Shown piece by piece: positions 1 to 11,360 of a stretch of 64,000 nucleotides of DNA. How positions within the stretch are numbered: position 1 is the stretch's first letter; each line of letters opens with the position of its first letter. The notes beneath the pieces were generated by a model that was given only the letters and a program-made list of their open reading frames with translations, was not told the DNA's origin and ran no database searches. Source of the stretch: Procambarus clarkii (lineage: Eukaryota > Arthropoda > Malacostraca > Decapoda > Cambaridae); the NCBI RefSeq assembly GCF_040958095.1, contig NC_091160.1:38195996-38259995 (forward strand), written 5' to 3'. A program made the translations under genes and the position numbers.

Positions 1-243
1 GACGTTTGCAGGGGCCGTCATGGGGAAGAGGAAGACGTCGGTGGTGGTGATGACGATGTCGTACACACCGTCCTGGTACACTGCAGCCTCCCCAACTTCC
101 ACCTCTTCCACCATCACCTTGTACTCCTGGGGACTGATGCGCTGGAACTCCGTCTTTCCCTCCAGGAGCTGGAAGTTGTGGAGGATGGTGTCGTACGTGA
201 GCGTCACGTTGAGCTCGTTGTGCGCAGGCGCCAACACCCGCAC
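1..243 (-). CDS. POT gene exon, extracellular domain (runs off left edge)
   Basis: The acceptor CTGACAG precedes 243. It is open throughout, 81 codons, starting VRVLAPAHNELNVTL and ending at base 1. It fits the mammalian PepT-type extracellular domain by position and beta-strand pattern, but the sequence itself is poorly conserved. Confidence 0.85.
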   Translation of the reverse strand, partial: MRVLAPAHNELNVTLTYDTILHNFQLLEGKTEFQRISPQEYKVMVEEVEVGEAAVYQDGVYDIVITTTDVFLFPMTAPANV

Positions 244-3200
244 CTGTCAGGGCGAACCAACACAACTGAACAACACCAGGAAATCAGGCCCTAAATTTTA
301 CTGAATATTTATTTCTTAGGCACCATCAGAATAATAATAATAATAATAATAATATTAATAATAATAATAATAATAATAACACCAATAATAATAACACCAA
401 TAAAGACCAGTGTCACTTCTTTATTACTCAAAGCTATGCTAATAATGTTTTAACAGGTTTATATCAGAATGGCAAAATGTTGAAAAAATAATTCATATCT
501 ATTATTTTACGCACCACTACCCACCTGTTATTGAGTTTATTGAAGTATCCTATTGTTAAATTGGCGTCAAAGTAACTCAGTTAATGAGACACTTTCCAGT
601 TGTTAGTTCCATGGAACAATTAGCTGCTGACTATAGAAATTACTCTCTATAGTCTTTGTCGATGTCAGCATAGTGCCTTTTATACATAAGAAACAGAGCA
701 GAAATGATTGGTTACGGAGACTCACTTTGGTCTCTGCATCTTCGTCCTTGATGTACTCGAGTGTGGGAGGGAGAGCCAGCACGCCAGTGGAGGTGACAAG
801 GAGTGTTGTCTCATGGGCACCCAGCACCCTCACTCTCACCTGCCTCATGTCTGGGGAGAGGCAGGAGGCTGTCACCTTGGCCTCCACCTCATCACCATGT
901 GTGACAGTCAAGCCAGGCAGAACCACCTGGCCTCCGCTCTCCACACTCAGCTGACCGGTCTTGACGAAGGGCACCTCCACCACCATCTGGCAAGGCAGTG
1001 CGTTGTAAACGTGGATTCTCGCCTGCTCTGGAGGAATGAAAGTCTGTTCCACGCTCATGTTCACCAGTGCGTAGACCAGGAAGGCGATGATGGTGAAGCA
1101 CATCCCCGCGATCATCCGGGATGTGGTCTTGGTGAGGACGCCAACGCGGGTCAACAAAGGGTAGACCACAAAATCAAAGAGCGGAATGAGAGCTAAAATG
1201 AGCAGTGGGTTGGCAGTGGAAGACATCTCTGGCGGGATCCTATAGCTGCCCACCATACCGTCAAGACGTTTGGCCTGGAATATCATACCAGTGGAGGTCT
1301 GATAGAAGAGAGCCCAGAAGAGCGGGAAGGTGCAGAACAGCAGAAGAACACGCAATGTCACCTTCACGTCCAGCAGCAACTGAGAATCAAATTTGTCCTG
1401 AGCACGGTCAAGCCAGTGCTGCACAGGCTTTCGGTCCTTATCCCAGGTCTTAGTGACTGCATGTGCAATGCATCGAACTGCTCTTATTATCATTTTGTCT
1501 GGGGGCCCCTCCTTGTACTGCGACCGTCCTGTAAAATTACAAGCACATAACGACTAGTAGGTATCCATCATTGCCTGATTAAACAAAAAAAGACACTCCT
1601 ATGCCCCCGGTGCCACCTCCCCAACAATAAACAAAATTTCATAGCTTATATAGTAGAACAAACGACCTTTAGACACAACTATCACTACACACAGAATTAC
1701 ATATGATCTTTATTTACCACTTCTTTTATTCCGCAACATCTTCAAATGCAAAATCATCACCCCAGTTTACAACTGTTATTATGATCACAGACCCACAGTA
1801 CAGTAGTGCCCAGAAGAGCCTTGACATGACACACTACAGTAGTGCCCAGAGGAGCCTGTACCTGACACACTACAGTAGTGCCCAGAGGAGCCTGTACCTG
1901 ACACACTACAGTAGTGCCCAGAGGAGCCTGTACCTGACACATTACAGTAGTGCCCAGAGGAGCCTGTACCTGACACACTACAGTAGTGCCCAGAGGAGCT
2001 TGTACCTGACATACTACAGTAGTGCCCAGAGGAGCCTGTACCTGACACACTACAGTAGTGCCCAGAGGAGCTTGTACCTGACATACTGCAGTAGTGCCCA
2101 GAGGAGCCTGTACCTGACACACTACAGTAGTGCCCAGAGGAGCCTGTACCTGACACATTACAGTAGTGCCCAGAGGAGCCTGTACCTGACACACTACAAT
2201 AGTGCCCAGAGGAGCCTGTACCTGACACACTACAGTAGTGCCCAGAGGAGTCTGTACCTGACACACTACAGTAGTGCCCAGAGGAGCCTGTACCTGAAAC
2301 ACTACAGTAGTGCCCAGAGGAGCCTGTACCTGACACACTACAGTAGTGCCCAGAGGAGCCTGTACCTGAAACACTACAGTAGTGCCCAGAGGAGCCTGTA
2401 CCTGACACACTACAATAGTGCCCAGAGGAGCCTGTACCTGACACATTACAGTAGTGCCCAGAGGAGCCTGTACCTGACACACTACAGTAGTGCCCAGAGG
2501 AGCCTGTACCTGACACATTACAGTAGTGCCCAGAGGAGCCTGTACCTGACACACTACAGTAGTGCCCAGAGGAGCCTGTACCTGACACATTACAGTAGTG
2601 CCCAGAGGAGCCTGTACCTGACACACTACAATAGTGCCCAGAGGAGCCTGTACCTGACACACTACAGTAGTGCCCAGAGGAGTCTGTACCTGACACACTA
2701 CAGTAGTGCCCAGAGGAGCCTGTACCTGAAACACTACAGTAGTGCCCAGAGGAGCCTGTACCTGACACACTACAGTAGTGCCCAGAGGAGCCTGTACCTG
2801 AAACACTACAGTAGTGCCCAGAGGAGCCTGTACCTGACACACTACAATAGTGCCCAGAGGAGCCTGTACCTGAAACACTACAGTAGTGCCCAGAGGAGCC
2901 TGTACCTGACACACTACAGTAGTGCCCAGAGGAATCTGTACCTGACACACTACAGTAGTGCCCAGAAGAGCCTGTACCTGACACACTACAGTAGTGCCCA
3001 GAGGAGCTTGTACCTGACACACTACAGTAGTGCCCAGAGGAGCCTGTACCTGACACACTACAGTAGTGCCCAGAGGAGCCAGTACCTGACACACTACAGT
3101 AGTGCCCAGAGGAATCTGTACCTGACACACTACAGTAGTGCCCAGAGGAATCTGTACCTGACACACTACAGTAGTGCCCAGAGGAGCCTGTACCTGACAC

Positions 3201-6200
3201 ACTACAGTAGTGCCCAGAGGAGTCTGTACCTGACACATTACAGTAGTGCCCAGAGGAGCCTGTACCTGACACACTACAGTAGTGCCCAGAGGAGCCTGTA
3301 CCTGACACACTACAGTAGTGCCCAGAGGAGCTTGTACCTGACACACTACAGTAGTGCCCAGAGGAGCTTGTACCTGACACACTACAGTAGTGCCCAGAGG
3401 AGTCTGTACCTGACACATTACAGTAGTGCCCAGAGGAGCCTGTACCTGACACACTACAGTAGTGCCCAGAGGAGCCTGTACCTGACACATTACAGTAGTG
3501 CCCAGAGGAGCCTGTACCTGACACACTACAATAGTGCCCAGAGGAGCTTGTACCTGACACACTACAGTAGTGCCCAGAGGAGCCTGTACCTGACACATTA
3601 CAGTAGTGCCCAGAGGAGCCTGTACCTGACACATTACAGTAGTGCCCAGAGGAGCCTGTACCTGACACACTACAGTAGTGCCCAGAGGAGCCTGTACCTG
3701 ACACACTACAGTAGTGCCCAGAGGAGCCTGTACCTGACACACTACAGTAGTGCCCAGAGGAGCCTGTACCTGACACACTACAGTAGTGCCCAGAGGAGCC
3801 TGTACCTGACACACTACAGTAGTGCCCAGAGGAGCCTGTACCTGACACACTACAGTAGTGCCCAGAGGAGCCTGTACCTGACACACTACAGTAGTACCCA
3901 GAGGAGCCTGTACCTGACACACTACAGTAGTGCCCAGAGGAGCCTGTACCTGACACACTACAGTAGTGCCCAGAGGAGCCTGTACCTGACACACTACAGT
4001 AGTGCCCAGAGGAGTCTGTACCTGACACACTACAGTAGTGCCCAGAGGAATCTGTTGTTGTACCCAGATTTTAGTAGGAATAAATTTAGAAAGCTCTCTC
4101 TTAGAGTGCAGCAGCAGAAATTGTGAATGATGTATGAATGACCCTCTGTCGGAGTCATCTTGTTTGTGAAGACATCTGGTACACCAGGATGTCGGTACCG
4201 TTCAAACAAGCATCAGCTACACGTCATTATTGTCTGAGTGTCGCCAGTCTGTGAACCAGGCGGCTCCTCTGTTCTGGCCAATGCTCTGAAAGAGGTTATG
4301 TTATACATCCTAGCTAATCCTTCACCAATCTCTCACTTTGCTCTCTTCCCGCCAAATCCCACTACTGCCACCAAATGTTGTAACTCGTATGTAAATGTAT
4401 CTCAATATTATTTCATAATATATTCAAGTTATATTAATCACATATATGTCATTAGCATGACACAAGCCCTCTACAACGAGGCTACTGCATTGGCAGGGAA
4501 CACAAAGGTTAATGATAAAAACACAGCTAGTATCAAATCTATACATTCACAAATATGTTATATCTTGCACTGACTGGACACCCAGCTGGATCCCTTCACG
4601 ATTGAATCATCAAATTTGTATTAAAAGAGTCTATGGTGTCATCTTGAAAATACATAAACCAATAATAAAAATTGTTTAAATATTATTATCCTAGAGGACT
4701 GACCAGCAGCGAAGATGACGGTGGAGACAACCATGAGGCCGGCCATTATAATGTAGGAGAGGAAGTAGCAGTCATCACCGAAGCACTGGACAGAGTCTCG
4801 TATTTGAGCTGTTATGAATAGCCCGACGAAGGCGCCAGCGTTGATCACCCAGTAGAAGGCGTAAAAGAACCTGCAACAGAAATGACAAGTTGACAACTTG
4901 TCATTTCATTCATTTTCACTTGTCTTAGCATTCAACTTGTCAACAACGACAAGTTGAATGCTAAGATGACAACTTACCAGTTTTCTGGTTTATGTGCAAA
5001 AACGAACTAATTACTCCATCTAACACGTCATCGAGAGCAGGAATGTTTTGTCTTTCATAACTACTTGACCATTTCAACAAAATTACAAAGTATTATTGAA
5101 GGAAACTAAAATGCACATTCTTATACACAGATTTTGCTAAATATGACCATGGAGTAGGAGCCATCATTCTTCTTCCATAGTTTTCCATCGTCAAGCATTT
5201 AGTTCTTGTTAACGCTTTCCTCAGCGAGTCTGTTCGGGAACTTGGCTGCAACTTTTTAATTGCACTTCCTACCGTGTATAGCAAGGACAAATATCAGCCA
5301 CACTACAAACCCATCAAATTTCTTTACAAAACCCACCAACCTATGAACTCCCTCTTCCCAGCCTTCCACACCAATCAATATCCCCAATTCACCCTGATGA
5401 ACCTCCCCCACTTTAACATACCTCTTCTGTTGCTCCCGTTGTTCTGGGACTTTGAACTGGTCGGCCCCGAGGGAGGAGTACACAGCTTTCATGAGCCCTG
5501 CGCAGACGCCCAGCGCGAGCATACCAAAGACTCCTGTAAATTTGGAGGTGCTGAAGGAGGCCATGATGGGAGTGACCGAAGAGAGGGTAAAGATGGCGGC
5601 GCCCACTGTGTACCCGCAGCACATCAAAAACACTGTGCGAGCCTGTATGAGGAAGGTGATAGAGGCTAAGAGGTGGTGAAGAGGTACAGAGAGCATGAAA
5701 GTTACAGGTAGCTCGATCGAGTCACATTCAGCTTGGAAGATACTAGTATATACAGATAACAGAACCTATAATAATCCTCAACTTAATTATCTGCTAAAGT
5801 CAGACAACTTATAGGTTCTAGATTATTTATTTATTTATTTATTATTTATTTATTTATATACAAAAAGGTACATTAGGTTTGTACCTAGAATCCAGAGAAA
5901 AGTACGTACAAGACATAATAGATTACATCACTCAGTGTCAGGAGGCTGAAGACAAGTTCATCCCGGCCCAAAAGGAAAACAATGAAAAGCAAAAGAGGAA
6001 TCCGTGGTTCAATCAGGTATGTAGGGAAGCTAAGCAATTAAATTTAAAGGCATGTATAAACCACAGAAATAACAGGACACCAGAGAGCACGGGCAGATAC
6101 CAGAAGGCCAGAAATGAGTACTTCAGTGTGAGTAAAGAAGAAGACAGTATCAAAATGGCATAGCAAATTTAAGCCAAGACCCAACCAAATATGCTCCAGA

Positions 6201-9200
6201 CCTCCATCAAGAGGGAAATAACAATACAAGATCAAGTGATGAAACTGAGAAGGGTGTTAGCATGATCGCTGTCTAATAACAGTCCTTTCCGGCATCAAGA
6301 GTAATTTTTACCCACCAATAAAGATCGCAGACGGCCCAAGCTGTAATTGAAGTTAAAAAGGAACAAGTATTAAACACAATCTTGCATAATATTTGGCTGT
6401 AAAGGCATACATTGTGCCAGATTGCGAAATAAAATGTTATCCGGGCGGGCAGCGACGCATCCAGGACCTTTTGGAATCCAGCGATGCATTCCTTAGGCTC
6501 ACACAAGAGAGGTGAGTGGTCGTGGCTGAGGTGCTTGGCCAATCAGCGACAAACTTTCTGTGACGTCATCAGCAGGCACCGAGCCCGCTCCAGTGAGTGA
6601 AGCAATTCTCACTGTTCAACTAGATTCCAAATGGGAAGGTCATGATTTTAGGTGCTCTCGGGAAAATGACAGATTTCAATCTTAACTGGCGAGTTGAGCC
6701 CGGTGGAGAGGCAACAGGACTTCCGACCTTTCAGGAAGAAGGTAGGAAAAAGTACTGTCGATGAAGGGACCTGCTGAGTGTGCAAGGCATTCGATAGCAT
6801 GCTGGGTTCAGTGAGGGGAAACTGCAAGTACCTTCATTTGGACCTAGGTGGGTCAACGCGAATGGACTGACCATTGAAGTCTATATAGTGAGTTCCGAAC
6901 ACCGGGACTCACTTAAGAAGTAGTTACAACCCCAGCGTGTGTGAATCCATAAGGAATAGCCGCTGAAGAGGCTGGTGAAGACACGATCAAGGTCATGGTA
7001 AGCAAGTGCTCCTTTGATTTTCGCCTGTGAAGAAGCAATTTGAATGTTGACTGTGACCCGAGAAAGGGAGTGTTTTATTTAACTTATCAAGACAGTGAAT
7101 ATTGTGAACAGACAGTGACGGCGCCCAGTATCTAAACTGACCCAACAAGTGAAGTCGGCCATCGTAATTTCTTCTATGGAAGTGAATCAGTGCACTGGGC
7201 ATTGACACAAGGCTACCAGGAGAAGGTACATCTCGCAGAGCAACGAAGGTCAGGGAAGATCCAGTGTTGATACCTGCGTTGGATGCCCCACAAAACGCGC
7301 TTCCCTGGTGCGTCGAGAGGATCGGCGCCACATCTGCATTACCCAAAGAAGGACGAGGATATGTGTGACGCCAGGGAACAGCGAGAATATGGTGATGGGA
7401 CTTCAATGAGCTGGCGACAAACGGAAGCTACAAAACACTGGAGATCCCATCGTTTCCTAGCTAAGTAATCTGCCCTCCCCCTCCTCCGCTTTTGTCGATT
7501 TGGCGTTCCGAAGGGAACTTGTAGGAATTTCGTTATTATATATATATGTATACTCATGTGGTAGGATACATTGAGACTATACATATGGATAGAGTAACGT
7601 TAGTATTATTGACGGTCGAGAGCGACCGCTGATTGCAGGCTTGATTGAGGCTATCCAGACAAGTTATAGTTTATTTGTTGTATTTATCTTTTGTCAGTAA
7701 ATATTTTTTTAGTTTTAAATGCTGTGTTTATACGAGCCTTCATTACAGTTATGCCACGTTATATATATATGAGAAAGCGTAACAGTAGGTTATAAACTAC
7801 TGGGTACAGGAATAAAGATTAAATGAAATCGGGGAAAGTAGATTCATGTTCAAGAGGACTAGACTAGAGAATTAAATTCATTTCTTCCGGGCAGGACGCA
7901 GGTGAGAACCCCGATGGTTACAGGAATAGCTGGATAACCAGGTGTCCGAGGTAGACACCTGCCACTCTTTGGCACCTGCCGCTCTACCTCCCACCCTCTG
8001 GGAACAGGAAGTAGCCTAGTGAGTCCCCAGAGGTGCTGCGAGGTCCCTGTGGTTTTGGGGCTGGTGTACACAGGGGTTAAGCGCCGACTTCATCATGAGG
8101 GAAAGGAAGTACATGACCGACAGTAAGGATACTGTAAAAAGAGCAGTGACGGTGTGTCACTGGTGAAGCTCAACGAGGCTCTGCCCTTCTTTTTCCCCCG
8201 TGGCAACAGGTACACAGAGAATGAGAAAGTTTGTGAAGAATTCAACGAGATTCCAGGAGGTCTTCTCAATAGAGCAAGGCAAAGTCCCTTAATTGAGAGG
8301 AGTTGAAATTACCAGTGATGAAGTTAGGAGGTATCCACTGGAATTGGACGTGACAAAGATTGTTGGACCTGACGGAATCTCACCACGGATGCTAAAAAGA
8401 GCGCTATGCATGCCATTCTATGGAGTACTTTTGGTCACTGGAAACAGGAGACCTATCAATATGGAAGACAGCTAAAGTAGTCCCAATATCCAAAATAGTA
8501 TCAAGCAGGAGGCACTGAACTACAGGCCAGTGTCCCTAACTTGTATGCCATTCAAGGTGAATGAGAAATCACGAGAAAATATTAGTAGCACATCTGGAGA
8601 GAAGGGACTTTGCAATACTACTAACATGGGTTCAGGAATGGTAAATCACAGATTTAATAGAATTCTATGACCAGGCGACAAAAATTAAGCAAGAAAGATA
8701 AGTATCGGCAGACTGCATTTTCTTGGGATGTCAGAGAGCCTTTGACACAGTACTGCATAAGAGGCTCATGTATAATTTGGGGAAACCTGCAGGAGTAACA
8801 GGCATGATGCTCCAGTGGATAAGGGAGTACCTAAGCAACAGAAAACGACAAGTTATTGTGAGGGGGGAGATCTCAGAATGACGAGATGTACCATAGCAGT
8901 CCCACAGGGTTCTGCACTCGGACCTACTCCGTTTCTGATATACGTAAACGATCTTCCACAGGAAATCTACTCATTCCTCTCAATGTTTGCTGTTGATGCT
9001 AAAATTATGAGAAGGATTAAGCCAGGGAAAGACAGTAAAAGACTACAAGTTGACCTGGACAAACTGGAGGAAGGGTTATCTTGAGATGATTTCGAGGCTT
9101 AGCGTCCCCGCGGCCCGGTCCTCGACCAGGCCTCCTTTTTGTTACACACCCCCAAGAAGCAGCCCGTAGCAGCTGTCTAACTCCCAAATACTTATTTACT

Positions 9201-10055
9201 GCTGGTAAAAGGGGCATCAGGGTGAAAGAAACTTTTTGCCCATTTGTCTCTGCCTCCATTACTGACCGAACCCGGAACCTCAGGACAACGAGTCCGAAGC
9301 GCTGTCCACTCAGCTGTCAGGCGCCGTGACATTGGTCATTGTCCAACAAATGGGTACTATAGTGCATTAGGTGAAGGGAGCAAAAGCTAGGCTGGGCACA
9401 ATGTACCTTCCAGTGATTTAGGGGAAATATGATTACCTTATACAAAATTCTCAAAGGAATTGACGGAAAGATAAGCCTAAGACAATCTATTAACATGGCT
9501 GGTACATGAAAAAGGGACACAGGTTGAAACTTAGTTACTTAGAACGTAAATGATCCAAAGAGATATTAGAAAAATAATCAGTATCAGAGCAATTAACAAA
9601 GTAAATGCATTAGGAAGAGATGAGGTGGATCCACACTCATTTCAGAGTTTCAACTATAGATATGATAGAGCCCAATAGGCTCAACAATCATTACACCAGT
9701 TCCTTGACGGTTTAGAGACGGACCAAGAGCCGAAACTCAACCCACCGCAAGCACAACAAGGTGAGTATATACACACACACACCCGACCCACCTTGCCCAG
9801 ATAGACATCGGCCAGGATGGCGCCAGCAATGGGGGCGAGGTAGACGAGGCCTTCCATAATGGCCTTGACCGTCGTGGCCGAGGAGGAGGTGAAGCCCAAC
9901 ATCCGCTGCATGTAGAACACAGCACCGCCGAAGAGCCCGTAGTAGACGAGGCGCTCGAGCAGGTAGGACACCAGGATGACTGTGGCCCCTCGAGGGTAGG
10001 CCATCATGACTGCCCCGCCAGACCTTGCTCCACACGCCATGACGTCTCTCATCAC
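1..10055 (-). CDS. Oligopeptide transporter, POT/SLC15-like (partial, 5 coding exons)
   Basis: Membrane transporter of the proton-coupled oligopeptide family. Coding exons in transcript order are 10052-9792, 5642-5422, 4870-4704, 1528-726 and 243-1; all phases agree. The joined product starts MRDVMACG and covers TM1-TM9 plus the start of the large extracellular loop. The remaining loop and TM10-12 lie beyond the left edge. Recognisable POT features are ERLVYYG in TM1, LGADQF after TM4 with a lysine in TM4, FYWVINAG in TM5, the VQCFGDDCY loop, and PLFWALF in TM7. By family knowledge such proteins import di- and tripeptides with protons at the plasma membrane. Several family-invariant positions are altered: Tyr for the first Glu of ExxER, and Tyr for Asp after FWALF. 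Substrate is therefore uncertain; an SLC15A1/2 or SLC15A4-like role cannot be separated. Confidence 0.9.
244..725 (-). other. POT intron with AAT microsatellite
   Basis: Intron between the last two visible exons. It holds an imperfect ATA/AAT repeat at about 331-381 with ACC interruptions. Nothing else was recognised. Confidence 0.8.
726..1528 (-). CDS. POT gene exon, TM7-TM9 and start of extracellular domain
   Basis: The acceptor TTTACAG precedes 1528 and a GTGAGT donor follows 726. The first residues GRSQYKEGPPDK continue the TM6-TM7 linker, then MIIRAVRCIAHAV, PLFWALFYQTSTG (TM7), a proline-flanked TM8 with IPLFDFVVYPLL, TM9, and a beta-rich extracellular segment. Confidence 0.93.
1797..4055. 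repeat. 36-bp minisatellite, 63 units
   Basis: Tandem array inside the POT intron 1529-4703. The CAGTAGTGCC core recurs at 1801 and every 36 bases to 4033, giving 63 units with no length change. Variants are single substitutions (CAATAG, AGTCTG, AATCTG, AGCTTG, CTGAAAC, CACAT). Because 36 is a multiple of three and the unit lacks stops, long open frames exist on both strands (12-residue repeats such as HYSSAQRSLYLT). These are by-products, not genes. Part of the array repeats with a 432-base (12-unit) period. Confidence 0.97.
4056..4703 (-). other. POT intron remainder
   Basis: Unique-looking AT-rich intron sequence between the minisatellite and the TM5-TM6 exon. No gene, RNA or mobile element recognised. 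Confidence 0.6.
4704..4870 (-). CDS. POT gene exon, TM5-TM6
   Basis: The acceptor is TTGCAG and the donor CTG then GTCAGT. The first base completes an Arg codon, giving RFFYAFYWVINAG, the conserved POT FYxxIN signature. This is followed by VQCFGDDCYFLSY and TM6. Confidence 0.92.
4880..4965. repeat. Two perfect hairpins next to a POT splice acceptor
   Basis: Arms 4880-4891 and 4895-4906 (12 bp, 3-bp loop), and arms 4924-4941 and 4948-4965 (18 bp, 6-bp loop), are perfect inverted repeats. All share the AACTTGTC/GACAAGTT core. They lie in the intron directly upstream of the acceptor at 4871-4872. Confidence 0.9.
5422..5642 (-). CDS. POT gene exon, TM3-TM4
   Basis: The acceptor CATACAG precedes 5642 and a GTATGT donor follows 5422. 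Phase runs 0 to 2. It encodes ARTVFLMCCGYTVG (TM3) and a TM4 ending in LGADQF, then a Gln/Arg-rich cytoplasmic loop. It joins LGK of the previous exon directly, matching the family. Confidence 0.9.
5870..6170 (+). mobile_element. LINE family A fragment (linker between endonuclease and RT)
   Basis: It encodes REKYVQDIIDYITQCQEAED, then RNPWFNQVCREAKQLN and a TPE-containing basic stretch. This is the linker typical of CR1/Jockey-type non-LTR elements. It is preceded by a (TTTA)n run near 5826-5858. Short, 5'- and 3'-truncated copy in POT intron 1. Confidence 0.75.
6171..8090. other. Unassigned sequence in POT intron
   Basis: GC-richer than its flanks, with only short open frames. It has a TGACGTCA-containing stretch near 6560, AT steps near 7536-7560 and 7762-7772, and a proline-rich-looking segment near 7900-8060. 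It may be remains of one or two mobile elements, but no diagnostic motif was found. Confidence 0.4.
8100..9783 (+). mobile_element. LINE family A copy, interrupted by a SINE
   Basis: Reverse-transcriptase traces: KIVGPDGISPRMLKRA (about 8356-8404), a degraded RAFDTVLHKRL (8736-8765), then VPQGSALGP and FLIYVNDLP. The catalytic YADD-type box reads FAVDA. A minus-strand SINE (9074-9330) splits it. The 3' part (9350-9783) encodes the C-terminal domain and ends in the family tail GCAAGCACAACAAGGTGAG plus a CA run. Stops and frameshifts are many; it cannot code for an active enzyme. Confidence 0.8.
9074..9330 (-). mobile_element. tRNA-derived SINE (family A-inserted copy)
   Basis: On the minus strand, a tRNA-like head with a GGTTCGGTC B-box-like motif, then a conserved body (TTTCTTTCACCCTGATGCCCC) and a tail ending CTCAAGATAACC. 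It has the same organisation as 19773-20022. It is inserted into the LINE at 8100-9783. Confidence 0.8.
9792..10055 (-). CDS. POT gene exon with start codon, TM1-TM2
   Basis: The acceptor is AAACAG before 10055 and the donor AAG then GTGGGT after 9792, phase 0. The first ATG is at 10052-10050. A second in-frame ATG at 10040-10038 has a better context (G at +4) and could be the real start. An alternative reading has translation begin at 10100 in unspliced sequence, but it lacks family support. The exon encodes TM1 with ERLVYYG, TM2 and the LADVYLGK turn. Confidence 0.9.
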
Positions 10056-10267
10056 CTGTTTCAATAAAAATACAATTAAAAGTATAACGAGGGTCTTCAT
10101 TTTATTTTCTTATTTTTAACGATTAAATAGTTTATATGTCGTTAATTCAGCCCATCCTCTTAAAATGAAAGTACTTAGAGTAACTTGTCGAAAGTATCAG
10201 TGTTTATGATGGACCACCAGAAAGTTTACTTTTGTATTACTGAAGTTGGAAAAATCGGAAACTTTTT

Positions 10268-10272
10268 GTGTG

Positions 10273-10310
<38 letters not shown>

Positions 10311-10311
10311 C
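10268..10311. repeat. TA and GA microsatellite
   Basis: About ten TA steps followed by about nine GA steps at the 5' edge of a LINE A copy. Confidence 0.9.
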
Positions 10312-11047
10312 CAAAGGGACAGTACACAATAAAGGGGAACAGCCTACCTGTAACGATTCGAGAAAGAGACCTGGGAGTGGATGTGACACCTAATCTAACT
10401 CCTGAGGCACATATAAATAGGATAACGACAGCAGCGTACTCTACACTGGCGAAAATTAGAACTTCATTCAGAAACCTAAATGAGGAGGCTATTAGGGCGC
10501 TTTACACTGCCTACGTGAGACCCGTCTTAGAGTATGCCGCGCCATCAGGGAGCCCCCACCTGAAGAAACACATAAGGAAACTGGAGAAGGTTCAGAGGTT
10601 AGCGACGAGGCATGTCCCAGAGTTACGAGGGATGGGATATGAAGAGCGTCTGAAGGAACTGAACCTTACGACACTAGAGAAAAGAAGGGAGAGAGGAGAT
10701 ATGATAGGGACATATAAAATACTCAGGGGAATTGACAAAGTGGAAATAGATGAAATGTTCACACGTAATAATAACAGAACGAGGGGACATGGGTGGAAAC
10801 TGGAAACTCAGGTGAGTCACAGAGATGTTAGGAAGTTTTCTTTCAGCGTGAGAGTAGTGGAAAAATGGAATGCACTTGGGGAACAGGTTGTGGAAGCAAA
10901 TACTATTCATACTTTTAAAACTAGGTATGATAGGGAAATGGGACAGGAGTCATTGCTGTAAACAACCGATAGCTGGAAAGGCGGGATCCAAGAGTCAATG
11001 CTCGATCCTGCAAGCACAAATAGGTGAGTACACACACACACACACAC

Positions 11048-11138
<91 letters not shown>
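10306..11138 (+). mobile_element. LINE family A, C-terminal half with CA-repeat tail
   Basis: One open frame through 10961 carries the RT thumb and C-terminal domain: RERDLGVDV, AKIRTSFRNLNEEAIRALY, YVRPVLEYAAPS, LEKVQRLATRHVPELRGM, YEERLKELNLTTLEKRRERG and VVEKWNALGEQVVEA. This pattern is typical of the CR1/Rex1-like or Jockey superfamily. It ends at a stop (10959-10961), a short UTR with GCAAGCACAAATAGGTGAG, then a 109-base CA tract. 5'-truncated, fairly young judging by the open frame. Confidence 0.85.
11029..11137. repeat. (CA)n microsatellite
   Basis: About 54 CA steps with a single G interruption near 11051. It forms the 3' tail of the LINE A copy upstream. Confidence 0.97.
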
Positions 11139-11139
<1 letters not shown>

Positions 11140-11358
11140 CATAGATATAAACTAGCTAAACACAGATGCCGAAGAAATATAAGAAAATTCACTTTCGCAA
11201 ATAGAGTGGTAGACGGTTGGAACAAGTTAGGTGAGAAGGTGGTGGAGGCCAAGACCGCCAGTAGTTTCAAAGCGTTATATGACAAAGAGTGCTGGGAAGA
11301 CGGGACACCACGAGCGTAGCTCTCATCCTGTAACTACACTTAGGTAATTACACACACA
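11139..11358 (+). mobile_element. LINE family A, 3'-terminal fragment
   Basis: It encodes RKFTFANRVVDGWNKLGEKV and ASSFKALYDKECWEDGTPRA, then a stop, then a CTACACTTAGGTAATTACAC tail. It lies head to tail after the previous copy, separated only by its CA tract. Confidence 0.8.
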
Positions 11359-11360
11359 GC

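Noticed and set aside
1703-4126. 807-codon open frame (and two long opposite-strand frames)
   Set aside because: They arise because the 36-base tandem unit is a multiple of three and has no stop. They lie inside a POT intron, and three frames are open at once.
10185-10961. 258-codon frame as a gene
   Set aside because: Clear LINE reverse-transcriptase C-terminal domain with a CA-tail.
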